Of a stretch of 61,638 bases of DNA, positions 36,425-45,914 are shown piece after piece. This stretch comes from Candidatus Sulfopaludibacter sp. Lineage in GTDB: Bacteria; Acidobacteriota; Terriglobia; Bryobacterales; Bryobacteraceae. Location: NCBI GenBank assembly GCA_031292755.1, contig JARLGM010000019.1, positions 1-61,638 on the forward strand, read 5' to 3'. Made by a program: the position numbers and the translations under genes. The notes under the pieces were generated by a model. It was not told the DNA's origin, did no database searches, and was given only the letters and a program-made list of their open reading frames with translations. How positions within the stretch are numbered: position 1 is the first letter of the stretch; each line of letters begins with the position of its first letter.

Positions 36425-36480
36425 ATGAGGCGCTTCCTCGCAAGATGCTACGCGCTGTTGCGGCCCGCGCGCGCCGAACT
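36425..36480 (+). pseudogene. ADOP permease N-terminal remnant
   Basis: ATG 36425 begins MRRFLARCYALLRPARAEL, the start of the prefix domain seen at the head of PadR-linked ADOP permeases. After about 19 codons the similarity stops and the rest of the gene is gone. The VWFA gene begins on the other strand shortly after. Together with the PadR relic it marks a deleted PadR-ADOP pair. Confidence 0.7.
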
Positions 36481-36537
36481 GACATGCTTGACGGCGTCCC
36501 TGTCTACGTCGCCGCCGCTGGCAGCGCCGTGGCCGCG

Positions 36538-37941
36538 CTATTTGACCGCGACCATCGCCGCGCCCCACAGGTGTGTCGCCGGATCGTAGACAATCAGGCG
36601 CATCCGCTCGATGCCTCCGCCTACCGCGTGCTCCCGGGTCAGCAGGATGCCGTCCTTCTTGGCCGCGGCGTTCTGCTGTTCGTTCATACTCACGTGCATT
36701 ACGTCCGGCGGACTGATCGATTTCGGCCCCAGCGCGCCGTAGTCCACAATCGCCAGCACCAGGTCCGTTGCGTACTTGCCGTCCTTCGGTAGCACCAGGG
36801 CGTCTTCGTAGTTCACTCGAATCTCCAGGTCCTGGAGCCCGTTGACGTTCCCCTTCGCCGCCGTGGCCCGCAACCCGATCTCCGGCGAATCGAACGGACT
36901 CGATACGGCATTCTGTAGCGCTACGCGCATGGCTTCGGTGGGGTCCGGCCGGTCGGCGTAATACCCCTCCGGCGCCAGCAATTCGATCCCCTTCCGCCCG
37001 GTGGAAACCTTCAGTTTGTGGAACTGGCCATCCCAGCTCTCATCGGACGGAAGGTACCCCAGGCTGTACTCTCCACGCCAGCCATCGGTCGCCTGCGCCA
37101 CTGCTTTACCGGTGCTATTGGCGGTGTACAACCTTCCGCCGGTCAGCTTCGCGATGGTTTGCAGCGTCTCCACGCTGGCCAGTTCGCCGGTCGAAGGCAC
37201 GGCCGATGTCGAGGGATTCACGGTGAATACCGTGACCTTCTCGCGCGTGCATACTTTGGCCAGCTCCCGCAGCATAGGTTTGTAGTCGAGCGCGTCCCCG
37301 CCGCTCGCCACACGCAGGGAAATGGGAACTCCGCGCGAGATCCACACCACGTTTTTGGGTCCCGGTAGCAACGCCAGGCTGGAGATGATCGTGTTCAACG
37401 CCGCGAACGTCCGCCGCACACGTTCGTCGTCGGTGAGCCCGCCCTGCCGCAGTTGGTTGGCGTTCTTCAGCGCCTCGCTCATTTCCAGGCGGATATTCTT
37501 GGTCCACGGTTTCCCGGCGGGGCGGATATCGGCCGCTCCGGCCGGCAGGCCATGCACCGTCTGTATCTTCAGGTCCGGAGTCAGCAGGTAGAAATAAAGA
37601 AAATCGCTGGACTCGCGCGCCTGCAGCGATTTCACGATCTCATCGGCGGCGAACGTTCGATTGGTGATGTCGGCGTTCAACAGGTCGAACAGGATCAGGG
37701 TGCAATGCGATACCGTGCCCGGCGCCGGCCGGATGGCATCGAAGAACACCAGCGGTTGATCTTTCCCGGCGTCTTGAATCTGAAAATCGGCCCTGGTCAA
37801 ATCTGCGGCGGGCTGGCCGTGGCCATCGAATGCGGTGACATTCAGCCGGACGATTCTTGGCTGGGCGGCAACGGATCCGGCGAGAGCCGTTGCCAGCACC
37901 AGTCCCCAAAACCGAGATCGCAGTCTCTCGCTTCGCATCAT
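36538..37941 (-). CDS. Acidobacterial VWFA-related secreted protein
   Basis: This 467-residue protein has a signal peptide (LVLATALAGSVAAQ) followed by a Big-like strand (VRLNVTAFDGHGQPAADLTRADFQIQD) and the VWA-like domain of the TIGR03436 group. The metal-site equivalent is LILFDLLNA, where the classic DxSxS is replaced, and GPKNVVWISRGVPI follows. The C-terminal 180 residues are beta-rich. Members are abundant in Acidobacteriota and thought to act in surface or adhesion complexes. No partner is encoded nearby. Alternative start Met2 makes no difference to the product. Confidence 0.88.
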   Translation of the reverse strand: MMRSERLRSRFWGLVLATALAGSVAAQPRIVRLNVTAFDGHGQPAADLTRADFQIQDAGKDQPLVFFDAIRPAPGTVSHCTLILFDLLNADITNRTFAADEIVKSLQARESSDFLYFYLLTPDLKIQTVHGLPAGAADIRPAGKPWTKNIRLEMSEALKNANQLRQGGLTDDERVRRTFAALNTIISSLALLPGPKNVVWISRGVPISLRVASGGDALDYKPMLRELAKVCTREKVTVFTVNPSTSAVPSTGELASVETLQTIAKLTGGRLYTANSTGKAVAQATDGWRGEYSLGYLPSDESWDGQFHKLKVSTGRKGIELLAPEGYYADRPDPTEAMRVALQNAVSSPFDSPEIGLRATAAKGNVNGLQDLEIRVNYEDALVLPKDGKYATDLVLAIVDYGALGPKSISPPDVMHVSMNEQQNAAAKKDGILLTREHAVGGGIERMRLIVYDPATHLWGAAMVAVK

Positions 37942-38070
37942 TTCCGAATAGTCTCCAGAGGATTGGTAACTTCCAGACTAGCCGATTTCAGCCCATCCCT
38001 CGAGGTTGCGCGCGGTGCCATCTTGCCTGGCGGTGGTTTCGAAGATTTCTGATTTACCGCGGCGGCGGAT

Positions 38071-39150
38071 TTAATGCGCCGCGCCGCTGAGGTCGAAAGC
38101 GTCCAGCTTCTGGCCGTCGGTATCGATCGCCTCGACGTGCATCGCCTTGCCGTCGCAGCGGAAGCGGATGAAGTTCTCGGTGCTGACCACTTTCTGCGTG
38201 ATGCCCTCCGGCGGTTTGCTCACGTCATACAGCGGCGCGCCGCCGCCTCCGCTGATCAGGTAGTGGATGCCGTTCTTCAGATAGTGCTGATAGTTGTGGT
38301 CGTGGCCGAACAGCGCCGCGGTCACGTGCATCTGCTCCAGCAAAGGGATCAAGGCCTTCATGTGAGGACTGGCTTCCTGCCGGCTGGCCACCGCGGACAT
38401 CGGCGGATGATGCGCCACCACGAACCGGAACGCGGCGCTCTGATTCTTCTTCAGGTCCTCTTCCAGCCACGCCGTCTGTTCCTTCCAAAACGCCTGCCGG
38501 CCCACCTCGCTCGGCGCAACATTGGCGATGTCGCTATTCAGCATGCAGAAATGCGCGTTGCCCCAGGTGAAGGAGTAGTAGGCCGGCTGCTGGAAGAATT
38601 CGTAATAGTCGCGGGCGTTGCGTTCGTGATTGCCGACCGTGGGAAAGATGGCAGCTTTCCGCAACAGTTCGCGCTCAATGTCGAAGAAAATCGGCCATAG
38701 TGAGTTGTCAGCGCCATTTTCCACCATGTCGCCGGTCTGCACGATAAAGTCGGGCTTCGAATTCTTCAAAATCGCTGCGATCACTTTGCGATGCGCGTCG
38801 GCGCGCGTCCGGTTATCGCCGTACAGAACGAACTCGAAGGGCTGGCCGGCGGCAGGCGGAGTCTTGAAGGATCCCGTGAGCCCTTCTCTGCCGGGCACGC
38901 TGTATTCGTAGACCGTGCCGGACCGCAGGCCGGTGAGCGTTACGCTTTCGGCATGAAGGGCGGGCGCGCTCTTCTGTTCCGCGGCTCCTTGCACCTTGAC
39001 GGATAACTCGCCGGTCTGCACGATCCACACCACCGTGGCGGTGCGGGCATTATCGTTCACCACCAGGGGACCGCCGGCTACGGTATCGGCCGCCGGCAAG
39101 GCAACTGTGCCCGCAAGCAGGAGAAGCGTCAGGGTTCGCGAGGAAGTCAT
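38071..39150 (-). CDS. Purple-acid-phosphatase-like metallophosphoesterase
   Basis: This 359-residue secreted enzyme has a signal peptide at 1-20, a fibronectin-like N-terminal domain (25-100) and a calcineurin-type catalytic domain. Metal ligands are seen in GDN (111-113), GDMVENG (140-146), GNHE (173-176), HH (247-248) and GHDHNY (282-287), so both metal sites look complete. It should hydrolyse phosphomonoesters outside the cytoplasm. The ATG at 39150 starts the signal peptide; the longer frame upstream is out of family. It lies 41 bases after the glycosyltransferase gene on the same strand. Confidence 0.9.
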   Translation of the reverse strand: MTSSRTLTLLLLAGTVALPAADTVAGGPLVVNDNARTATVVWIVQTGELSVKVQGAAEQKSAPALHAESVTLTGLRSGTVYEYSVPGREGLTGSFKTPPAAGQPFEFVLYGDNRTRADAHRKVIAAILKNSKPDFIVQTGDMVENGADNSLWPIFFDIERELLRKAAIFPTVGNHERNARDYYEFFQQPAYYSFTWGNAHFCMLNSDIANVAPSEVGRQAFWKEQTAWLEEDLKKNQSAAFRFVVAHHPPMSAVASRQEASPHMKALIPLLEQMHVTAALFGHDHNYQHYLKNGIHYLISGGGGAPLYDVSKPPEGITQKVVSTENFIRFRCDGKAMHVEAIDTDGQKLDAFDLSGAAH

Positions 39151-39191
39151 GTTCTTACGACCCTCCCACGCCGCGCCCTTCCGAGTCAAGG

Positions 39192-40742
39192 TCAATCCCA
39201 GCTCTTGAGTTTGGGCCAAAGCTCCCGCAAAGGAGTTTTGAGGCCGGTGCAATAGAACACGTCGAAGTGCTCGTACGGCATTGAATAAGGGTGCTCGACG
39301 TGGGCCGCGTCCTGCACCGTCGTGCAATTCTGTTCCAGATCCCGCCGCCTGCCGTCCATGACGATGATGCTTTCGCCGGTATAGTGGCCAGGCCCCCATA
39401 GGAAGTAGCTCTGGTGCCCGCTGATCGCGGGCGGCAAACCATATTCCGGTCCGAAGCGGTCGATGGCGCCGGCCTGCCCGTAGTTCTGGCCGAAGATTGC
39501 TGTTTTGGTGCGCACTTCCGGCGGCAGGCCGTTGTAGACGCGCGCTACCGTGGCCGTCATTTCCCGCCATCCGAACTGGTCGGCGAAGATCTGCGGCAGC
39601 GGTCCCAGTTTTTGCGTCTCCAAGCGGGGCTGCTCCAGGTGCAGCCACCGGGTGTATGCGATGTAATTCGCCGGAGACAGAATCGGTATGGCGATAGGGG
39701 CGAGCAGGGCGCCAGTCACCAGCAATAAACCGGGCCAGGCGAATTGCAGCCACACCGCTCGCGGTCGCGCCAGCACTCGTTCCCACCACACGGCGCCCCC
39801 GGCGAACAACAGCGGGTACGCCGGAAACAGGTAATAGATGCGCGGGCTCATGGCTACAATCGCGGCGGCGGTGAAAAGCCAAGCCCATCCCAGCGTACGG
39901 AAAGCCCTCCCGGCTCGAGAGAAGAAATAGAACCACAGCCCCGCCAGCCACAGCGGCACGGTGAGTGGATGCATCGCCAGCGCTTCCTGCGCAAAGAAGG
40001 CCACCGGCCCGAGCGGCACATCGCGGCCGCTCCGGCGGATATTCTGCTGCAATTCCAGAAACGGGAAATGGTGCTGCGCGTTCCACATCAGGTTCGGCAG
40101 GAACAGCAGCAGCGCCAGGGCGCCCGCGATCCAAAGCCAGGGACTCGTGAACGCCCGGCGTTGCAGAGTCAGCACCAGTCCTACGACGATGCCGCCGCCG
40201 AAAAGGAGCATGGAGTACTTGTTCTCCAGGCCAACGCCGGCCAGCAGGCCGAACCAGATCCAGAGTCTCTGCTTGCCGGTCTTCACGATGCGGATCGCCA
40301 GGTTCGCGCACGCCAGCCAGATTACGGGCTCGAAGGCATTCATCGTGAACAGATTGTCGAGTCCCAGGATGCCGGGCGCTACCAGTACGGCAATCGCGGC
40401 CAACGCCTGGGCAAAGCGTTTGCCGCCCATTTGGCGGGCGATCAGCGCGGTGAGTGCCACCTCCGCCGCGCCTGCTACGGCCGGCAGGAAGCGTAATGCC
40501 GGAAGTGAGTCGCCCAGCAGGTGGAGCACCAGCCAGGCCATTGCCGCAATCAGCGGCGGCTGATCCACGTACCCCCAGGCCAGGTGATGCGCGCAGGCCA
40601 TGTAATAGAGTTCGTCCACAAAGAATCCGTAGGAACGGCCGGCGTACAGGTGCAGACATAACTTGGCGGCTGTAACGCTCAGTACAAGGGCGCCGGCGGT
40701 GATCGTCACGCCTCTGCGAGAAGGAGTCATAAGCATCCGCAT
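39192..40742 (-). CDS. GT39-type (ArnT/PMT-like) membrane glycosyltransferase
   Basis: This ~516-residue polytopic protein has the first extracytoplasmic loop motif FFVDELYYMACAHHLAWGYVDQPPL, holding the Asp-Glu pair of the PMT_2/ArnT family, and about ten membrane helices up to residue ~370. A soluble C-terminal domain follows. Members transfer sugars from polyprenyl-phosphate donors to proteins, lipids or glycans outside the membrane. The acceptor here is unknown. Three ATGs (40742, 40736, 40730) are possible starts; 40742 has a weak AGG upstream. Confidence 0.87.
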   Translation of the reverse strand: MRMLMTPSRRGVTITAGALVLSVTAAKLCLHLYAGRSYGFFVDELYYMACAHHLAWGYVDQPPLIAAMAWLVLHLLGDSLPALRFLPAVAGAAEVALTALIARQMGGKRFAQALAAIAVLVAPGILGLDNLFTMNAFEPVIWLACANLAIRIVKTGKQRLWIWFGLLAGVGLENKYSMLLFGGGIVVGLVLTLQRRAFTSPWLWIAGALALLLFLPNLMWNAQHHFPFLELQQNIRRSGRDVPLGPVAFFAQEALAMHPLTVPLWLAGLWFYFFSRAGRAFRTLGWAWLFTAAAIVAMSPRIYYLFPAYPLLFAGGAVWWERVLARPRAVWLQFAWPGLLLVTGALLAPIAIPILSPANYIAYTRWLHLEQPRLETQKLGPLPQIFADQFGWREMTATVARVYNGLPPEVRTKTAIFGQNYGQAGAIDRFGPEYGLPPAISGHQSYFLWGPGHYTGESIIVMDGRRRDLEQNCTTVQDAAHVEHPYSMPYEHFDVFYCTGLKTPLRELWPKLKSWD

Positions 40743-40823
40743 TACCTGAATCGTAACCAGTGTGTAATGCATTTGTAACCTATATTCTGGGGATAGCGGC
40801 GAGCCTTCGGCGATAATAAAGTT

Positions 40824-41045
40824 ATGGTCTCGTACAGTGATCGTACGGAAATCAAAATCTTAAACCCACAGAGTATAGCGTGTGAAGCGAGAGGTTGCGA
40901 TAGAGTGGCCGCTTTTCTCTTCCGCACCGGGGATGGCCCCATCAATGCCTATTGCGAACTGCACGGCTCTGAAGCGGCCGGTAAACTCGGCGTTTCCCTG
41001 CCGGAGCGTTCACACAGGGTACTCCGCGCCGGTTGGAGCTTCTAA
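40824..41045 (+). CDS. Small Cys-rich protein, possible zinc binder
   Basis: This 73-residue protein starts MVSYSDRTEIKILN. The middle holds CEARGC and, 20 residues on, CELHG, which could bind a metal through three Cys and one His. GATAAT lies six bases before the ATG, so the transcript would start at or next to the initiation codon. The last 36 bases overlap the converging GH1 gene. Function is unknown. It may be a small conserved protein, but I cannot name a family. Confidence 0.5.
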   Translation: MVSYSDRTEIKILNPQSIACEARGCDRVAAFLFRTGDGPINAYCELHGSEAAGKLGVSLPERSHRVLRAGWSF

Positions 41046-42275
41046 AAGGTCAGTCATGCGGTTTTCCCGCGCGATCGCGCCCAGGTAATACGCGCTCGGC
41101 TTGATGCGGCGCTCCTGGGTCAGGCGATTCACGGCCACCAGGCCGAATTTTGGACGGTAGCCCATGATCCACTCGAAATTGTCCAGCAGCGACCAGTGAA
41201 TGTAGCCGCGCACGTCGATGCCATCGGCAAGGCAGCGCAACACGCCACTCAGCGCCCGCCGGATGTATTCCACGCGGCGTGAGTCGTCTTCGGTCGCCAC
41301 TCCGTTTTCGGTGATATAGAGGGGCACGCCGCCGCAGCGTTCGTGGGCGTATCGGAGACAGATCTCCAGCGCTTCGGGCCAGAATTCGTAGCCCATCTGG
41401 GTGAGTTCGATGCCCTCCTCCGGCCCCAGGTCGCCGCGCTTCCCCACGCGGCAGCGCGTGTAAGTCTGAATTCCCGCATAGTCGCTCTGCGCCGCCGCCT
41501 TCAGCCACTCGTCGTAGACCTCGCGGCATTTCTGGTCGCGCTTGTTCTTGGGTCCGGTAGCCTGTTCGTCCTGCAGCGAGATATTGACGCCTACAGGATA
41601 ACTGCCCGGGCCGGATTTCATGGCCGCCCGCGCGCGGTGATGGGCGCCGATCATCGCTTCCTGCAATTTGGCGGCATCGCCCAGGAAGAAGCAGCCGAAG
41701 CGATTGGAACCTACGGCGCGCGCGGCCTGCCTGCCCATGCGCAGCACTGTGGGGAAAGGGATATCGATATTCGATATCCAGCGCAGCAGCATCGGCAGAT
41801 TGGGCTCATTGAAGGTGCTGGCGAACCCGATAAGGTCGCCCAGGTGCGCGGCGGCGCGTTCGCAATAGCGTGCGAACAGGTCTGCCGCCGGCTTCTTTTC
41901 CCACCCGCCCATGGCGGCAAACCATCGCGGAGAGCTGAAGTGGTAGAAGGTCACCATGGGAGTCACTCCGTATTCGTGGCAGGCGGCCAGCACGCGGCGA
42001 TAGTGATCCAACGCGGCGAGGGAGAAGTGATTTCGCTCCGGTTCGATGCGGGCCCACTCAACAGAGAAGCGATAGGTGTTCAGGCCGAGCGAAGCCAGCA
42101 GGCGGATATCCTCCCGAAAACGGTGGAAATGATCGCAGGCATCCAGTGAAGGTTCCACAAACAGAGTCGGCTGGATATGTTCCAGCACCCAGAGATCGCT
42201 GTTGGTGTTGTTGCCTTCCACCTGGTGCGCCGCCGTGGCCGCTCCCCAAAGAAACCCCGGGGGAAACTGGTTCAT
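41010..42275 (-). CDS. GH1 beta-glucosidase-like enzyme
   Basis: This 421-residue (beta/alpha)8 glycosidase starts MNQFPPGFLWGAATAAHQVEG. The acid/base Glu157 sits in TFNEP and the nucleophile Glu323 in ITENG. DNFEW near 365-369 lies where the substrate-recognition motif is found. There is no signal peptide, so it acts in the cytoplasm on imported beta-glucosides or related oligosaccharides. It overlaps the DUF2062 stop by four bases (ATGA), giving a PHP-DUF2062-GH1 operon. It is shorter than many 450-residue homologues, mostly in loops. Exact aglycone preference cannot be read. Confidence 0.9.
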   Translation of the reverse strand: MNQFPPGFLWGAATAAHQVEGNNTNSDLWVLEHIQPTLFVEPSLDACDHFHRFREDIRLLASLGLNTYRFSVEWARIEPERNHFSLAALDHYRRVLAACHEYGVTPMVTFYHFSSPRWFAAMGGWEKKPAADLFARYCERAAAHLGDLIGFASTFNEPNLPMLLRWISNIDIPFPTVLRMGRQAARAVGSNRFGCFFLGDAAKLQEAMIGAHHRARAAMKSGPGSYPVGVNISLQDEQATGPKNKRDQKCREVYDEWLKAAAQSDYAGIQTYTRCRVGKRGDLGPEEGIELTQMGYEFWPEALEICLRYAHERCGGVPLYITENGVATEDDSRRVEYIRRALSGVLRCLADGIDVRGYIHWSLLDNFEWIMGYRPKFGLVAVNRLTQERRIKPSAYYLGAIARENRMTDLLEAPTGAEYPV

Positions 42276-42649
42276 ATTTCGCGCCGCCGGCGAAGCACAC
42301 ACATGAGCGTTAGGTATAACACGAAACCCAGAGGCACACAAATGCAGAACCATCCCGCGATGGCATGCAGCACCATGCTTCCCAGGTGCGATGCCGGGCC
42401 GAGGAAGCGCGAGCCGGCGCGCTCCAGCGGGAACAGCAGCAGCCATTGGAGCGGCGAGGAGATTTGATTCACCAGTTGAAGCGCGGGCACGCTCACTTTG
42501 AGGCAGAGCGCGGCGCCCAGGCATAGAACAGTAGGGAGCCCGAACACCGGAAAGGTGCCCAACACCAGACCTACCGCCAGAATCAGAGCCAACCGCTCGG
42601 CGGAGAGTCCTTTGGTGACGGCCGCGAGTTTCCTGACGGATTGGCGCAT
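42272..42649 (-). CDS. DUF2062 membrane protein
   Basis: This 125-residue protein starts MRQSVRKLAAVTKGLSAERLA. It has membrane helices near 20-45 and 82-118, the family's GLVLGTFPVFGLPT motif and VNQISSPLQWLLLFPLERAGS after a short hydrophobic segment. DUF2062 proteins are small membrane proteins of unknown activity, often next to glycosyltransferases. The ATG lies two bases after the PHP gene stop, and the stop is embedded in the GH1 start. Confidence 0.82.
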   Translation of the reverse strand: MRQSVRKLAAVTKGLSAERLALILAVGLVLGTFPVFGLPTVLCLGAALCLKVSVPALQLVNQISSPLQWLLLFPLERAGSRFLGPASHLGSMVLHAIAGWFCICVPLGFVLYLTLMCVLRRRREI

Positions 42650-42651
42650 CT

Positions 42652-43749
42652 TCAAGGCAAAACCTCCGCGCGTTTCGACAACACCATCCGCAAGGCCATT
42701 CGCATTTGCGCGGTGGCGAAGAACTGCACCGCTCCGGTAACCGGGGGAACCATCCACGGCAGGCGTCCGCCCCACAGCGCTGAAAGCGAGCGCGCCATGC
42801 CGTCCTCGCCGCGATAAAATACGCGGTCCGTCCAGCATTCGCGCCCGGGATACTCGGGATAAGGGCGGACAATGTCCCATATCGTTTCCAGCACACGAAG
42901 GGCCATCGGCTCTCTGTACTGCGGCATAAACAGCACCGAACTGCGGCCGTCGCGAATTTCCCCCGCGAATTCAGCGAAAGAATCGGCGTTCGTCAGGTTG
43001 ATGCAGGCGGAAGGCTCGCCCCCGTGGCGATCTCCACCCGAAATCAACGGACGCGACCAGGCGGCCGCAAGCCCCACCACCTCGGCATTCTCTCTCCACT
43101 GGCGCGTGCCGTTCAATTCGAAGGCGTGAATCCACTTGTTGCAGTGCTGCAACATGACGGGAAGAGCCCGGCGATGATCCGCGTCTTTCACTCCCTCCTC
43201 TAACCAATAGGGATGATTGAGCACGATTAACGATTCTTTCCGGTGTGCGATTTCGCGCAGAATCTCCGGCAATTGAAGGTCGTCCGGCGCCGCGGTGTAG
43301 GCGGCCAGGGCAGCCAGCCAACGGCGGGCGGATACGGCGGGCAGATTGTGAATTCCAAAGTGAAAAATGGTGCGTTGATAGGGAACCGTCCACTCCACCG
43401 AAATCGGCACATCGTAACTCATGCGCAGGCCAACGCCGGCTTCGATATTGTCGTGATCGGTGAGCGAAACCATCGGCCGCAGACCGAGTTTCTCGATCTG
43501 TTCCTGCTCCAGGCGCAGCGCGCGGGACGGAGTCAGCGGCGGCGTCCACCAGGCCCGCGCGAAATCCACGGGCCGCGGCCCGCGTTCGTAGCGCCTGACG
43601 ATTTGCGAGACTCCCGGGACATAGTGGAGATATCGCGGCAGAAAGTTGAGACACTCCTCGGAGTGCATGGTGTGGCCGTGCAGACAGACTCCGGAGCGCC
43701 ACGAACTGACCCGTGCGGCATCCCTCCAGAAGAACTGAACATTCTTCAT
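42652..43749 (-). CDS. PHP-type phosphoesterase-like protein
   Basis: This 365-residue protein has an N-terminal PHP-like core. CLHGHTMHSEEC holds the first metal-binding His cluster (the HxH motif of PHP enzymes). SLTDHDNIEAG holds the second, HFGIHNLP the third, and NHPYWLEEG and SGGDRHG follow later. The fold should bind up to three metals and cleave phosphoesters. The last 100 residues are unassigned. A GGGAGAAG site lies before the ATG. It leads the operon with DUF2062 and GH1. The substrate is not predicted. Confidence 0.75.
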   Translation of the reverse strand: MKNVQFFWRDAARVSSWRSGVCLHGHTMHSEECLNFLPRYLHYVPGVSQIVRRYERGPRPVDFARAWWTPPLTPSRALRLEQEQIEKLGLRPMVSLTDHDNIEAGVGLRMSYDVPISVEWTVPYQRTIFHFGIHNLPAVSARRWLAALAAYTAAPDDLQLPEILREIAHRKESLIVLNHPYWLEEGVKDADHRRALPVMLQHCNKWIHAFELNGTRQWRENAEVVGLAAAWSRPLISGGDRHGGEPSACINLTNADSFAEFAGEIRDGRSSVLFMPQYREPMALRVLETIWDIVRPYPEYPGRECWTDRVFYRGEDGMARSLSALWGGRLPWMVPPVTGAVQFFATAQMRMALRMVLSKRAEVLP

Positions 43750-43865
43750 GAGCTTCTCCCGATGCCAGTTTCTCCGGTGGACGGTTACAATTCGTTCGCA
43801 GAACCGTGGCTTTTGTACAAAACATTTCTCTGGTGCAATGTTCTGGTAGGAATTCGGGAGCCGGA

Positions 43866-45869
43866 TTAACGCGTTTGCAACGAGGCTGTGACCTGGATGC
43901 GCTCCGGGACGCCCATTTTTCGGTCCGATTCGAGAACGGTGGCGATGCCCTTGCGGAAATCGTCCGGCGAGACCGCTTCGCCCAGCGCATCGCGTGGATC
44001 CACGATGGCGATCGCGCGGGGAAAGGCGGCAAGCAGCAGACCGGCGACATCGTATTTCCGGAGCACCCCGGGAATCACCACTTCCGAGACGTTGCGATGC
44101 AGCGGCTGATCGACAATCATGCGATAAGCACCCAGCGTCTTCTCCACTGTGACGGCGTGGATTCGGGAATCGAGGACCGCGGCGTGCAGCGCGGCCATTC
44201 CGCTCGCGCCGTCGCCATACACGGAGATGGCGGACCGGTCCACATCCTTGCGGGCGCATAACCAGTCGAGCGCGTGGATAGCATCGTCGATCCGCATGCC
44301 GACCAGCGTCTTGCCCACCAGAAACGCCCGCAACGACAGCAGATTGAAGGCGCCGAGGTACGGAGACTTGATGCTCTCCGTGCCGGCCGGCGTGGGTCGC
44401 GGCTCGACTGCCAGCACGATGTGCCCCGATTGCACCCACTGTTCCACGACCTTGGGAGATGCGCCGAGCATCAGCACGGCCGGCTTCAGGTCGGAGTGTT
44501 CCGGCGCCGTCAAGGTGCCGGGCGCTTCGTCCGGCGGCGTGCCGCCCGGCTGTGCAGTGGCGCCCGTCAGCGTCCGGATATCGCTACGCAGGCGTGTTTG
44601 CAGACGTTCCAACTCAGCGCGGCTGCTCGCCCTTGGCGCGGCAGCCACGACCGATTCGGCGCGTTTCTTGTTCAAGGAGAAAATGGCCTCGCCGCCGATG
44701 GAGGTCGAGACCTGACCGGTGGGAGTGCAGATCATGTCCGCCGGATGTTCCGGCCGCAGCGGTGTGTACGTGGCTTCCGCGGCCGCGCCTTTGAGATTTT
44801 TGGTCATAAAACCGAGAATGGCCGGCGCGATCGGGCCCAGGTTGCCGTGGCCTCCAGGGCCGGTGATCCACTGAATGCGATCTTCGGCGCCGTACAACGT
44901 GTAGACGCGTTTGGCTTCCTCGAAGGTTTGGCGCGCGCCTTCGAAGGGAAACATATCGCTGGTGGTGGAGACGATGGCGTAGGGCTTGGGCGCGGCCAGT
45001 TCCACCCAATCGCCGAAATCGAGTCCCCGCTCGATGAAGTGCGGGATGCTCTGCTCGGCGTCCTGCACGCCGGTGGGCGCGTTTAGCAGCTCTTCGAAGC
45101 TGGTGATGTAACAGGCGGTGGCCGCCACTTTGACGCGGTCATCCAGCGCGGCAAAGTATGCCGTGGCGGTGCCGCCGCCGGAGCAGCCGAAGGCGCCGAT
45201 ATGGGCGGCATCCACGTCTTTGCGCGCCACCAGGTAGTCCACGGCGCGCATGGCGTCATTCACCATGTAGCGGGCCAGGTCGTCACCCAGGAGCATAGCC
45301 GGAATGTTGGCTTCTCCGTGCTCGCCGGTGGGGTTGCCGACGCCGGAGGCCTTTTTCTGCGTATCGTAATATTGCAGCCGTTCGCCCTGCCCAAGCGGGT
45401 CGTACGCCAGCGCGACGATGCCGTTGCGGGCGAGATTGCCGCCCCAACTCCAGTCCTCGGTCTTCCCGGCGGGACCATGGCCGGGCGCAATCACAACGGC
45501 CGGAAACGGGCCGGCGCCCGATGCGGGCACGTAGACATCGGCCGTCACCCAAAAGCCGGGGAGACTTTCATACGCGATCTTTTCCACGGCGAATCCGTCC
45601 GCCTGCACGGCCCCGAAGGTTTTCACTTGCGGGACACCGTGACGTTCCGGCAGACCGCCAATCAGGCGCAGAACTTTCGCGCGCACATCCGCCTTTCTGT
45701 GTTCCGCGTCGGCGCGAGTGTGCAGCCGTGAAACCGCCTCGCGGCGCGCGGCGAGTTGCGTATGCGCGATTCCGTTGAGATACGCGATGAGTCTGGCGCG
45801 GGCATCGCCGGATTGCGCGAGCAGGCTTGCGGCGGCAAGCAGGACGGCGGGAATCTTGTTCTGCGTCAT
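43866..45869 (-). CDS. Two-domain acetyl-xylan-esterase-like hydrolase, secreted
   Basis: This 667-residue protein has a signal peptide (AVLLAAASLLAQ) and two alpha/beta-hydrolase domains. The first, at about 60-390, has the nucleophile elbow GCSGGGTATAY and the typical DPLGQGERLQYYD segment. The second, at about 440-667, has the elbow degenerated to VYGDGASGM and looks non-catalytic. Relatives are acetylxylan or carbohydrate esterases of the CE7/Abhydrolase_7 kind. The ATG at 45869 begins the signal peptide. It diverges from a CE1 esterase gene with only 45 bases between them, so the two esterases are probably controlled together. Confidence 0.82.
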   Translation of the reverse strand: MTQNKIPAVLLAAASLLAQSGDARARLIAYLNGIAHTQLAARREAVSRLHTRADAEHRKADVRAKVLRLIGGLPERHGVPQVKTFGAVQADGFAVEKIAYESLPGFWVTADVYVPASGAGPFPAVVIAPGHGPAGKTEDWSWGGNLARNGIVALAYDPLGQGERLQYYDTQKKASGVGNPTGEHGEANIPAMLLGDDLARYMVNDAMRAVDYLVARKDVDAAHIGAFGCSGGGTATAYFAALDDRVKVAATACYITSFEELLNAPTGVQDAEQSIPHFIERGLDFGDWVELAAPKPYAIVSTTSDMFPFEGARQTFEEAKRVYTLYGAEDRIQWITGPGGHGNLGPIAPAILGFMTKNLKGAAAEATYTPLRPEHPADMICTPTGQVSTSIGGEAIFSLNKKRAESVVAAAPRASSRAELERLQTRLRSDIRTLTGATAQPGGTPPDEAPGTLTAPEHSDLKPAVLMLGASPKVVEQWVQSGHIVLAVEPRPTPAGTESIKSPYLGAFNLLSLRAFLVGKTLVGMRIDDAIHALDWLCARKDVDRSAISVYGDGASGMAALHAAVLDSRIHAVTVEKTLGAYRMIVDQPLHRNVSEVVIPGVLRKYDVAGLLLAAFPRAIAIVDPRDALGEAVSPDDFRKGIATVLESDRKMGVPERIQVTASLQTR

Positions 45870-45914
45870 CGGTCCCCCAAAGGAGTATACTGCGCTGACG
45901 AGAGGACCTGGGAC

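Noticed and set aside
39151..40659. Long leftward extension of the metallophosphatase frame to 40659
   Set aside because: That part overlaps the GT39 gene in another frame and reads as Arg/Gly-rich noise. The signal peptide starts at 39150.
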